IMG/VR virus record: IMGVR_UViG_3300042507_000308
Location: 1-20,250 of that record
From: a virus
DNA length: 20,250 nucleotides
Strand: one strand, 5' to 3'
The notes beneath the pieces are model-generated. The model was given only the letters and a program-made list of their open reading frames with translations. It ran no database searches and was not told the origin of the DNA. The position numbers were made by a program, and so were the translations under genes. This document shows positions 6,585-14,422 of the stretch, piece after piece; within the stretch, counting starts at the first letter, position 1; the number at the start of each line of letters is the position of its first letter.

Positions 6585-8222
6585 TTATTTCACAACGGAC
6601 ACTCTTTTGGTGTTTCCGACTCTTGCTTGTGTGCGTGATATGTCCCCTTCGGTCACAAATACTCTCTGCTCAAATCCGCTGACTTGTGGCAATGTAGATG
6701 ATACCTGTGGAACACTTTGCTGAATGCCTTGAATGTTTGTGGTTTGTGGTTGACTGCCTCCTTTGGATGCACTACCTCCCGACAACAATTGTTTTGCTCT
6801 TGCGACATTCGCCAAAATCCTTGCCACACCTTGTGCATAGTATGCAGCGGTGAAGATGGGAGTTGCAGGTCCAAGTATAGACGCTGCCTGTGCAGATGCT
6901 TTTGCAGATTCAGCGTTCAAACTTGAGAACGCAACTGCACTATCAATTGCAATCTCTACCAATGCAATACCTTTGGCGATTTGTTCACGCTTCTTTTCTT
7001 CGGTTGTCAGGATTGTATTCAATGAACTCAACCCATCCACCGTTGCTCGTGCAAATCCTATCTTGGCATCATATACTTGTTTTGCAGCAAGTATCTCTTC
7101 ATCCGCTGCTTTTTTTACTTTGGCTGCCTCATCAGCTCGTGCTTTGTCAATTAAGTCATCCGCTTCGGTTCTTGCTTGATAGCGTAGAAGTGATGCGGTC
7201 GTGATTCCCTTTCGTTGAATACCCTCAAGTCCCTCAAAGTATTTTTCTTCTTTCTTGAGATTTTCTGCGTTCAACCGGTCATTCGCTTCTTTGGCTTCTT
7301 TTGCTCTTGCATCATTTGCATCTTTTCTTGCTTTGGCTTGGTCTTTGTTGAAATTCTGCTCTTCAATTTTTAACACCTCTAATGCGTTCTTGGTGTCAAG
7401 GATAATCTTGCCCCAATTCTCCTCATTGTTTTTGCCGTAGTTTGCCCGTGCTTGTGCAAGGTCATTCTCTAACTTTTGGCGTTGCTTGTTAAACACACCA
7501 ACTTGGTCACCTCTTGCTTGTAGCAATGCAATCTCTCTGTCAAGTTGCTCATTGCTTTTTTCGGTTGTCTTGTTTAACTTGTCCAATGCCCTTTCCGCTG
7601 CCGAAGTAATCCCGACAAAATCGGTGAACCGCTGAACCAAATTGCCGACAAAATTGGCAATCGTTTTCAAACCGGGTATCAATCCTAAAATTGCATTTTT
7701 TAACTTGTCAAAGTTGGCAATAATTAAGGTCAGAGCGATACCGATTGCACCGAAGGCAAGGGTTGACATTCTTCCCAACGCTTGAAATGCTTTTAAGACA
7801 TTGCCCTTTATGTTCCCAGCGATAGCGGAGAATTGTTGCTGAACCTTTCCGAGTCCTTCCAGTCCTTCCGCCAATGCCATCGCACCTTGCAACTTGACCA
7901 TTGTCTTTTGCAAGTCCTCGCTTTCACTACCAAAGAGAGCCATTGCCCCTTGTGCTGCTTGGAATCCACGAGCAACTCCTTGAACAACCGTATTGATTTG
8001 AGCAAACTTGTCGGGGTTTACTGCTGCAACTCGGTCGTTAAAATCCTCCATTCGGTCACGAGCTTGTGCAAGTGCCTTCTCTGCCTTGATAGCTTCAGGA
8101 GAAAACTCGCCAAACTCCATCACCGCCTGTTGTGCTTGGATGGTTAGTTCCTTAATCTCCGACTTCATTGACTTGAAGTCAGGTTTTTTGACCGTTAGGT
8201 CTATCGCTGCCGTTAGTGCCAT
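6585..8222 (-). CDS. Tail tape-measure protein
   Basis: This 545-residue protein is mostly helical. An N-terminal helical part (1-150) is followed by a hydrophobic segment at about 155-170 (LAFGAIGIALTLIIAN), then long charged coiled coils at about 205-390, rich in Ala, Lys, Glu and Arg, then a second apolar helical region at about 425-490, and a Gln/Ser-rich C-terminus. That arrangement is characteristic of tape-measure proteins, which set tail length and help DNA cross the envelope. At about 0.15 nm per residue a non-contractile tail of roughly 80 nm would be expected, which is an inference. It follows a large tail gene by three bases. It is short for a siphophage tape measure but within the family range. 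Confidence 0.85.
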   Translation of the reverse strand: MALTAAIDLTVKKPDFKSMKSEIKELTIQAQQAVMEFGEFSPEAIKAEKALAQARDRMEDFNDRVAAVNPDKFAQINTVVQGVARGFQAAQGAMALFGSESEDLQKTMVKLQGAMALAEGLEGLGKVQQQFSAIAGNIKGNVLKAFQALGRMSTLAFGAIGIALTLIIANFDKLKNAILGLIPGLKTIANFVGNLVQRFTDFVGITSAAERALDKLNKTTEKSNEQLDREIALLQARGDQVGVFNKQRQKLENDLAQARANYGKNNEENWGKIILDTKNALEVLKIEEQNFNKDQAKARKDANDARAKEAKEANDRLNAENLKKEEKYFEGLEGIQRKGITTASLLRYQARTEADDLIDKARADEAAKVKKAADEEILAAKQVYDAKIGFARATVDGLSSLNTILTTEEKKREQIAKGIALVEIAIDSAVAFSSLNAESAKASAQAASILGPATPIFTAAYYAQGVARILANVARAKQLLSGGSASKGGSQPQTTNIQGIQQSVPQVSSTLPQVSGFEQRVFVTEGDISRTQARVGNTKRVSVVK

Positions 8223-8225
8223 ATC

Positions 8226-10931
8226 TTATCCGTTACCTATTATGTAGAAATTTGTTCCATCACACACAACCCATTTCTTTTCCCAATGGTTGTTGATGAC
8301 CTCATCGTCTGCTCCGTTTATTGTCGCAGCGGTTGCCGTTGCAATCGTAATTGAATGTGCTGAATTTGTTTTGAGAAACACCCAATGCTTTCCACTCAAT
8401 CCTGATGGATCGGGAAGAGTCACCGTAAACCCTCCAGCAGTTCCATCACACAAAACCAACCAATCATCTTTGGTCACATTGTAGTTTGTTGTCTCCGTAC
8501 GAACTGCACCTCCACTCAAAAAAGATGGATACATCTCGTAATTGCCGAGATAGAGTGTGTCAGGTTTAGTGACTGCAAAGTCATCACACAATATCGCAGC
8601 ACTCCCATCCGTTCCCGCTTGGAATGTTGTGTTTTTGGAAACAACCGCAAATGTATCGGTGAGATTGTTGTTCTGCACAATACCATCTCCCTGAATTATA
8701 CCTCCTCCTCCTTGACTTACACCAACGGTCACACCTTTGATGCCGGGTTTGATTGGTATATTTCCACCGGGATAGATGTCGGATTCTGCATCGGTTTGAC
8801 CAGCAGTTCCCGCACCGATTGTCTTTTGAACTATTGATGCTGGTTCAATAAATTGCTGAAGCAAGAACTCGCACAAATACACACCATCCTCAATTGGGTT
8901 GTAATCGCTGATTTGATTCAATCGCCAATACTGACCTTCAAAAAAGTAAGCATCCGAGAATGACAAGTTCAGCCAATCCTTTGGGGTGATGCGGAAATAA
9001 GCTCGTAGAATCTTGGAGTTTGATCCTGTAATCTCACTCAAGAAACGATAATAGTAATTGTTGACAAGGTTTGAGTTGGTATACTTGTACCCAGCACCTA
9101 CACCAATCTCTCTCGGCATTCCAAAAAGAATGTCATAAGTGGGATTGCTGATTGAGTCCAAGTGAATGGTCAATGGGATTGAGAATTGATTTGTATAGTT
9201 CAAACCAACACCTGCATATTGTGCGTAGAACTTCCAATTGACTCCACTAACCACACCACCAAAATACAATATCCGCAAGTCACCATCTTGGTAGTTGGGG
9301 ACATACGACAAGACAAAGTTCTTTTGGTTGTTATATGAATTTATTTGCGTAGGTGCAAAATCAATTTGAATCTTTTTCTCATTCTTGATAAACTGGTTGT
9401 CAACCTTGTATGTGCGAGAGCCGTATGTTGTTTGATACGATTCCTGATACAAGACATTGGCTTCATCCTTGCCCTCTTTGTATTGTAGGACATAGGGGTT
9501 TGCTTCCAGTTCACCCATCGGCACAATCTCAACAGGTTGAGAGTAGTCAAGTTTCGCAGTCCAATCAATTTGAGTTCCGTTGAAGAACTCATCTCGTGGA
9601 ACGCATCGCAGATTCTTTGGATTGTCTTTGTTGGGTTCAATGTACAAATTAAACATCTTAACAAACGACATAAGCATCTCGCTTTGCTTGACTTCGGAGT
9701 TTAGGAATGCAGAGAAGTCAACCGTCTCTCCAAGTCCGTATGTGTACGCTGACTGATTGCTCTCAATAAACGAACCCACTCCGATGTCCAAAGAGAATTG
9801 TGCATTGGTCAAGTTGTAATTGTTCGCATCGTCATAAACTTGTGCCAATCGCACATCCATCACATTGCCTGTAAACACCGCCAAAGGTGAGAAGTACAAT
9901 CCCACTTGGAATGCTGGTGATGCGAAGTCAACGGTGACCGTGCTTGTTTGCTTCAATACTCCGTCAACATACAATCCAAACACCAAATGGATGTCCTCTT
10001 GGAATACAGGTGCATAGCCGGTGGATGCGTAGTTGATAGAAAGGTCAACATCAAACACATATCGTCCACCTATGGGTGCAGTATACCGACCAGTAGTGTT
10101 GTTGTAATTACCACCATTGTCAAAGTTCCCACCTGTGGAATCGTTTTGGAATAGAAGGATTGAGTTCAGGTCAAGGGATTGTGCCGTTGTTGTGCGAGAA
10201 GCTCGGAATCTTCTTGACTCCAATGTCGCAGCGTTTGCCGTCAATGCGGATGGTGCTGGTAACACTAACCGCTTGAACCTATCCGAGTTGAAAAAGGAAT
10301 CGTTTGTGTAGGTGAACCCGGCATTGGTGAAGATTTTGTCAACCACCGTCTTTGCATAGAGCGAAGGAGTGAACTGACTTGTGTCCCACAAAGCGATGTT
10401 TGTCGGATGCCCCTTGTCTATCATCGCATACATATAACCATCGCCATATGCAAATGCTTGTGTCGTTCCGTTCTTGTAGATTTGGTTTGACCACGAGTCA
10501 ATGATGTTGCCACTTGACAAGGTGTGATTGTACTCGGTAAAATCTAACTGGTTCAGTTTGCGTTCTGCGATGGTCGTGAAGAAGTCCGCAGATTGTCCGT
10601 GACAAGTTACCTCATAGGTGATGTGTGTTGAGTCATCCACCTTGATGGAAATCAATCTCAAGAATCCTCGCAACTGCTCAACTCCGTCTGCATAGATTAT
10701 GCAATCGGCTTTGATGTTTGGGTTGAACGATGTGCCGTAGACGGTTTGTTCTACCTCAAACAGGTGAGAGAATATCTTGTTGTTGGCAGATGTGCCTGGA
10801 ATCTCTATTGTCTTTGTCCACTCCGACTCTCGTGATTCAGGTTCACGGATGTCGGCAATGGATCGCTGAATCAATATGCTTGGGTTTTGGAGAATATCCA
10901 AAGGTTGCCCATCAACCAAAATCTCTATCAT
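8226..10931 (-). CDS. Large tail or baseplate protein with C-terminal fibre-like domain
   Basis: This 901-residue protein starts MIEILVDGQPLDI in the ATGA shared with the upstream tail gene. The N-terminal part (REPESRESEWTKTIEIPGT) is a signature I recognise from a large tail protein of Bacteroidota phages. The bulk is strand-rich and aromatic-rich. The last roughly 85 residues (WLVLCDGTAGGFTVTLPDPS, then INGADDEVINNHWEKKWVVC) match a beta-rich module often found at the tips of phage fibres. Its size and its place between another tail protein and the tape measure suggest a baseplate hub or tail-tip protein. Receptor binding by the C-terminal module is plausible. Confidence 0.75.
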   Translation of the reverse strand: MIEILVDGQPLDILQNPSILIQRSIADIREPESRESEWTKTIEIPGTSANNKIFSHLFEVEQTVYGTSFNPNIKADCIIYADGVEQLRGFLRLISIKVDDSTHITYEVTCHGQSADFFTTIAERKLNQLDFTEYNHTLSSGNIIDSWSNQIYKNGTTQAFAYGDGYMYAMIDKGHPTNIALWDTSQFTPSLYAKTVVDKIFTNAGFTYTNDSFFNSDRFKRLVLPAPSALTANAATLESRRFRASRTTTAQSLDLNSILLFQNDSTGGNFDNGGNYNNTTGRYTAPIGGRYVFDVDLSINYASTGYAPVFQEDIHLVFGLYVDGVLKQTSTVTVDFASPAFQVGLYFSPLAVFTGNVMDVRLAQVYDDANNYNLTNAQFSLDIGVGSFIESNQSAYTYGLGETVDFSAFLNSEVKQSEMLMSFVKMFNLYIEPNKDNPKNLRCVPRDEFFNGTQIDWTAKLDYSQPVEIVPMGELEANPYVLQYKEGKDEANVLYQESYQTTYGSRTYKVDNQFIKNEKKIQIDFAPTQINSYNNQKNFVLSYVPNYQDGDLRILYFGGVVSGVNWKFYAQYAGVGLNYTNQFSIPLTIHLDSISNPTYDILFGMPREIGVGAGYKYTNSNLVNNYYYRFLSEITGSNSKILRAYFRITPKDWLNLSFSDAYFFEGQYWRLNQISDYNPIEDGVYLCEFLLQQFIEPASIVQKTIGAGTAGQTDAESDIYPGGNIPIKPGIKGVTVGVSQGGGGIIQGDGIVQNNNLTDTFAVVSKNTTFQAGTDGSAAILCDDFAVTKPDTLYLGNYEMYPSFLSGGAVRTETTNYNVTKDDWLVLCDGTAGGFTVTLPDPSGLSGKHWVFLKTNSAHSITIATATAATINGADDEVINNHWEKKWVVCDGTNFYIIGNG

Positions 10932-12055
10932 TGGCGTTGGCGTTTTGATTCAAAGGAGTATGACATATCAAGCTCAATGAAGAACGCATTGTCTTGGATG
11001 TGCTTCTTGACTTCGTAGGTCGTTGCGTCTATATTCACCGCCACCAATGTGCCATCGTAAGCATAGACAACGGGAGATGTAAACAAGTCAAGCAACCACT
11101 CGCTCTCCGCTTCGGTGATCCAGTTACTAAACATCTTCACCTTGTGAGTCATATTGGTGTCGTAGGTCTTTTGCTTGAATGCCGATGTAGTGTAACCGTA
11201 GGTCGCACCCAATGTGTATGGGTTGGACTTGAATTGCTTTCGCTGGATGTCGTAATTGTCACGCCTCACCCTATTGAATCGGAATGAGTCAAACCCTCCC
11301 AACGAATTTAGGAAGAACAAATCGGTTGTATCGTATTTGCTACACTCGTCAATTAGGTTCACTCGGTAGGTTTCGGATAGAACCGTTGCCCCAAGTTTTA
11401 ACTGGATGTCATAGTATGTCGCTGCACCCGGTATTGTCAATTGACTCCCTGATGGAATGCGAACCACCTTTGTGGATGGTAGATTGATTGTTTGTGTGGA
11501 CGCATCGGAGTAAGTTACAAGGGCAGTTGTTGCCGTGTTGCGGATAGCATAGAGCCAATCCTTTTGAGTGCGGTGAATCGTCTTGCTACGGATCGGAGTC
11601 AAGAACAAGCCATCCCCATCCATTGTGTATTGACCGGCATAGTTCACCAAGTCAATCGGATTGAGTGCAGCGTTCCACACGCTCCCAGTTGCCGATGTCA
11701 AGTTGGTGTATTCTGTGACGCTTCCTGTGGCAGATGCAGAGTATTCATAGCCAAACTCCACCTTGTAATCCATAATTGAATTTGTGCAACCACTTGCTGC
11801 ACTATCGTTGAAGTTCCAATCATAGGTGACATAGTTCTCAAGGATGCGTCCGATATTGAACACGCCCTTATTTGTGCTTCCGTAGTAGATGGGTGCTTTG
11901 AGCTTGGCGAGTGAAGTGGTGCTTTGCTTGACCTCTGCAATGAACTTGAAATTGTCCTTTGTGTAGATGCCACCTGATGACTCCGTAATTACAAAGTTGG
12001 TATCATTGTACGCTGGAGCATACTCGTTTGGTTGTTGTGTGATAGATAGTGCCAC
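10928..12055 (-). CDS. Tail or baseplate protein, Bacteroidota phage type
   Basis: The likely start is GTG 12055, giving 375 residues beginning (M)ALSITQQPNEYAPAYND, the usual N-terminus of this family as I recall it. An in-frame ATG at 12127 adds 24 residues with an unusual Cys, Trp and aromatic composition; that stretch also holds phased TGCACA repeats and is more likely a leader. The body is strand-rich; the C-terminal part has WITEAESEWLLDLFTSP and VVYAYDGTLVAV. Such proteins act in the distal tail or baseplate. The gene opens the tail block after the large intergenic region, and its TGA overlaps the next ATG. Confidence 0.72.
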   Translation of the reverse strand: MALSITQQPNEYAPAYNDTNFVITESSGGIYTKDNFKFIAEVKQSTTSLAKLKAPIYYGSTNKGVFNIGRILENYVTYDWNFNDSAASGCTNSIMDYKVEFGYEYSASATGSVTEYTNLTSATGSVWNAALNPIDLVNYAGQYTMDGDGLFLTPIRSKTIHRTQKDWLYAIRNTATTALVTYSDASTQTINLPSTKVVRIPSGSQLTIPGAATYYDIQLKLGATVLSETYRVNLIDECSKYDTTDLFFLNSLGGFDSFRFNRVRRDNYDIQRKQFKSNPYTLGATYGYTTSAFKQKTYDTNMTHKVKMFSNWITEAESEWLLDLFTSPVVYAYDGTLVAVNIDATTYEVKKHIQDNAFFIELDMSYSFESKRQRQ

Positions 12056-12090
12056 GATAGAAAATAGCGGTTGAAGGTATGCGTCCCAAA

Positions 12091-12127
12091 TGCACAATAA
12101 TTGCACACCAATATGCACATATTGCAT
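12091..12127 (-). promoter_or_regulatory. Phased TGCACA repeats, possible operator
   Basis: TGCA cores start at 12091, 12102, 12114 and 12123 on the plus strand, three of them as TGCACA, spaced 11, 12 and 9 bases apart, close to one helical turn. They lie just upstream of the GTG preferred as start of the first tail gene. Such phasing suits a cooperatively bound regulator. If translation begins at ATG 12127 instead, the repeats would be coding. Confidence 0.3.
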
Positions 12128-12455
12128 AATACAATGGTTAATTACACCGATTTTGGGGTAGTTTAACCAATATATTGTTAACCTATAGGTTTAGTTTATG
12201 ACGGATAGATTCAACTTTAAAGTTGAATTTTTGTGATAATGTCGCAGATATCCAACGATAAAGTGCGATATAATACGCAAAAGTATATAGTTTAGTCCCT
12301 TTTATGGCAAGTTATATATGTATGGGTATAATACCGCTCGGTATAAAACAAGGGGATTGAATCAACCACATTAAACATCTTCCCGATAGGGAATGCAAAC
12401 ATTTGCCACTAATCCTATATTTTGGCAATTTGTAACAAATACTGCCATAAATTTG
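12128..12455 (-). other. Intergenic regulatory hub between packaging and tail genes, with several dyads
   Basis: This gene-free AT-rich stretch separates the chaperone cassette from the tail block. It contains a perfect 20-base palindrome at 12209-12228 (ATTCAACTTT/AAAGTTGAAT), ATACCG-CT-CGGTAT at 12331-12344, TTCCC-GATA-GGGAA at 12380-12393, GCAAA-CA-TTTGC at 12395-12406 and an imperfect dyad TAAC...GTTA at 12164-12180. None of these is followed by a clear T-run on the minus strand. No plausible coding frame was recognised. The density of dyads suggests regulator binding sites or a structured leader. Confidence 0.5.
12278..12310 (-). promoter_or_regulatory. Candidate Bacteroidota-type promoter for the tail operon
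   Basis: On the minus strand, TACTTTTG (plus 12278-12285) matches the Bacteroidota -7 consensus TAnnTTTG exactly. A TTG (plus 12308-12310) lies 22 bases upstream, inside the usual spacing range for the -33 element. Transcription would start near 12271 and give a leader of a little over 200 bases before GTG 12055, including the 20-base palindrome and the TGCACA repeats. Confidence 0.42.
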
Positions 12456-12461
12456 TTACAA
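12430..12461 (-). terminator. Hairpin at the end of the packaging and chaperone operon
   Basis: A perfect 11-base inverted repeat, TTGTAACAAAT and ATTTGTTACAA, is separated by a 10-base loop. The TAA stop of the frameshift extension (12456-12458) lies inside the stem. There is no T-run after the stem on the minus strand, so it may be a weak terminator, an mRNA 3' end protector or a regulator-binding dyad rather than a classic terminator. Confidence 0.45.
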
Positions 12462-12746
12462 CATCTCGTTCAAACAAGCCACAACATAGGCGTTAAATCC
12501 CTTTGTCGCTGACTGCTCCAATCGTTTCTGCCGTTCTTTGGTCTTGGCTTTGTAGAATGCAATCGTGTTCAGGAACTCAATCAACGGCATCTGCAAGATG
12601 ATGTCCCATTTTGTCCGATCCCCTTTGACAATCTTGTCAACTAATTCCAACCACGCCAATGGACTTACGCTTCCTTGCTCAATTGGTTCATCTCCTCCTT
12701 CAAATAGGTTAGGATAGTTTCCAATAGTTTGGGATAAACTGCCGAA
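12456..12746 (-). CDS. -1 frame extension of the tail assembly chaperone (gpGT-like T part)
   Basis: As a separate gene this frame would have only a TTG start at 12659 (67 residues). The frame is open without stops back through the T-run at 12745-12753, and the intervening peptide (GSLSQTIGNYPNLF, then EGGDEPIEQGSVSPLAWLEL) reads like protein. A -1 slip on T TTT TTT in the upstream gene would add 96 residues to its first 156, giving a 252-residue product. This copies the arrangement of tail assembly chaperones, in which a minor frameshifted form works with the short form to load the tape measure. The C-terminal part has WDIILQMPLIEFLNTIAFYK. No independent ATG exists. Confidence 0.72.
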   Translation of the reverse strand, partial: FGSLSQTIGNYPNLFEGGDEPIEQGSVSPLAWLELVDKIVKGDRTKWDIILQMPLIEFLNTIAFYKAKTKERQKRLEQSATKGFNAYVVACLNEML

Positions 12747-13213
12747 AAAAAAACTGCATAGGAGTAAGCGGTGGTAACTGGAAGCGACAAGAACAATTCA
12801 CACTTCTCTTGATAGTGTGCCTGTGCATCCGTGACCTTCTTTGTCCGTCCCAACAAGTCCACCTCGTAAGTCAGCAACGCCATCACTTTGTGGAGTGACT
12901 CAATCATATCACCGTTGAATACCTGCTGGAGTTCAATGAAGTGGTGACCGCAAATCTCGTTTGTTGTCTTTGCCAACTTCCAACGCCTTCCACGATGTCG
13001 GAAAGAGAATCGCACCTTGTCGGTTGGTAGCGTGTTTAAGAACTCCAACTTTTTGAGTTCGTTTGTCAGCTCATCAATCGGCATTGACTCCACCTTGTCC
13101 ATTGACCAATCTTTGACGATGGCAAGGGTGTTCATTGTTTTCTCAATGTGAGACATATCACGACAAGAGTGAATCTCTTGCAGTTGGTAGATGGTTATGT
13201 TATTCCATTTCAT
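12665..13213 (-). CDS. Tail assembly chaperone-like protein (short form)
   Basis: This 182-residue protein is predominantly helical, with the family-like opening WNNITIYQLQEIHSCRD, a central basic part (RFSFRHRGRRWKLA), and then HHFIELQQVF. I recall a similar layout in Bacteroidota phage proteins upstream of the tape measure, but the sequence match is from memory. Two features support a chaperone: the slippery T-run at codons 154-156 with an open -1 frame behind it, and its position before the tail block. It starts 21 bases after the terminase stop. Normal termination gives residues SAVYPKLLETILTYLKEEMN and beyond as tail of the short form. Confidence 0.68.
   Translation of the reverse strand: MKWNNITIYQLQEIHSCRDMSHIEKTMNTLAIVKDWSMDKVESMPIDELTNELKKLEFLNTLPTDKVRFSFRHRGRRWKLAKTTNEICGHHFIELQQVFNGDMIESLHKVMALLTYEVDLLGRTKKVTDAQAHYQEKCELFLSLPVTTAYSYAVFFSAVYPKLLETILTYLKEEMNQLSKEA
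12745..12754 (-). other. Programmed -1 ribosomal frameshift site T TTT TTT
   Basis: In the zero frame the codons are GTT TTT TTT TCG, codons 154-157 of the upstream gene, so the heptamer T TTT TTT sits in the X XXY YYZ register. Nine T occur in a row on the minus strand. After a -1 slip, reading continues TTC GGC AGT with no stop until 12456. Only a weak CCAA/TTGG hairpin is visible about 12 bases downstream, so a strong stimulatory structure is not evident. Confidence 0.68.
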
Positions 13214-13234
13214 AGCGTTTCAATTTGTAACGAG

Positions 13235-14422
13235 TTAGGCAAAGTAAAAAGTTCCCGGTCTATTGTGTGACTTGCAATCCACCGCCAATGCAAGAGCCAT
13301 CACGCAGTCATCGTGTAGTCCTGATGGTGCGGTGTATCTCACACCAGTTCGTGTGTATTCAAATTCAAAGTTCTCCATCTCGCTTCCGATTGGTTCTTCA
13401 GGAAAGAATACCGAGTTCTGCTGAACGGAGAGAACGAGTCCCTCAATAAGTTGCTGCTTGGATTGTGATGTGAACTTGAATCCCTTGACTCTTTGACATA
13501 CCCTTTGGATTTGCTCCACAATAGGATCACCCACACCTGTTGAGTCAATGAACGCTGGAGTGTTTCCAATCAACCGAATGATTCTATCTTGTGTGATGCC
13601 CCAATCCGCTTGGAATCGGTCAACATACGCACATTGATTGTTAGCATCCAATCCAACGATGACAGTATAATCCGAGTATTTTGCAAGGTCAATTCCCCAA
13701 GCCACAACCGTACCCCTTGAGACAGGTCGGTAGCATCTGCGAATGTTGTCAATTCCAAAAGGGTTGGTCTTGTCATCCGCTGGTTCTGCGAGATAGAGTT
13801 CGTTGAATACATTTTCAGGAAGGTCACGCTTTGCTTGTTCTACCTCCTCAAGTTTGAGAATGCCTTCCTTGACTGCATCGTAAGCGGTTATTTTGAAATA
13901 ACGATAGTCATTCTCTCCGCTCCTCGCCCTTTCCCCTAACTTGTAGAACCAGTTCTTTTTGCCTTTGACATTACCAATCAGTTTGCACTTGCCTTGTGTG
14001 GCAGTTAGTGTTGAACGCATCGCATACCACGACTCCTCACGCATACGACTCGCCTCATCAATGACCGCAGCAAAGACATCGTCTCCATACAAGTTGTCAG
14101 GTTTCTCTCCTGACTTAAACTCAATGCGGGATCCTGTTGGAAGGGTGAGCAATAACTTGGTCTCGTTGCTTTGGAAGAAGTTGACATCGGTGACTTGTGT
14201 TTTCATCCTTCGGAATGCAATCTCCGCTTGTTGGTATACTGGAGCAACCCACCAAACCGATTGCCCATCCTTGCACTTAAGAGCTTGTTCAAACAACCAT
14301 ATGATGTGCGATGCGGTCTTTCCCGTCTTTGTACTCGCTGCCGTTATCGTGAACCTCTCCTCACAATCAAGGATGGCTTGTTGGTAACTGGTCACATATG
14401 GTCGCTTGTAGTTTATTTGCAT
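13235..14422 (-). CDS. terL: Terminase large subunit (ATPase and nuclease)
   Basis: This 395-residue protein cuts and packages phage DNA into the prohead. The Walker A motif AASTKTGKT is at 28-36, Walker B VFAAVIDEAS at 116-125 with catalytic Glu123, and a coupling motif CKLIGNVKG at about 146-154. The RNase H-like nuclease has GIDLAKYSDYTV (Asp245), FIDSTGVGDP (Asp293) and LHDDCVMALALA (Asp371/372). Length is slightly short but complete. The start at ATG 14422 overlaps the glycosyltransferase gene by ten bases. The neighbours are a small-terminase candidate upstream and the chaperone cassette downstream. The P-loop has Thr-Lys-Thr-Gly-Lys-Thr, a common terminase variant. Confidence 0.96.
   Translation of the reverse strand: MQINYKRPYVTSYQQAILDCEERFTITAASTKTGKTASHIIWLFEQALKCKDGQSVWWVAPVYQQAEIAFRRMKTQVTDVNFFQSNETKLLLTLPTGSRIEFKSGEKPDNLYGDDVFAAVIDEASRMREESWYAMRSTLTATQGKCKLIGNVKGKKNWFYKLGERARSGENDYRYFKITAYDAVKEGILKLEEVEQAKRDLPENVFNELYLAEPADDKTNPFGIDNIRRCYRPVSRGTVVAWGIDLAKYSDYTVIVGLDANNQCAYVDRFQADWGITQDRIIRLIGNTPAFIDSTGVGDPIVEQIQRVCQRVKGFKFTSQSKQQLIEGLVLSVQQNSVFFPEEPIGSEMENFEFEYTRTGVRYTAPSGLHDDCVMALALAVDCKSHNRPGTFYFA

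Noticed and set aside
12457-12659. Independent 67-residue gene with TTG start
   Set aside because: The frame extends upstream without stop to the slippery T-run and no ATG is available, so a frameshift extension explains it better.
13959-14387. Plus-strand open frame of 142 codons
   Set aside because: It lies entirely opposite the large terminase, whose Walker motifs are certain, and the translation has no family-like features. All other plus-strand frames in the window are likewise opposite convincing minus-strand genes.
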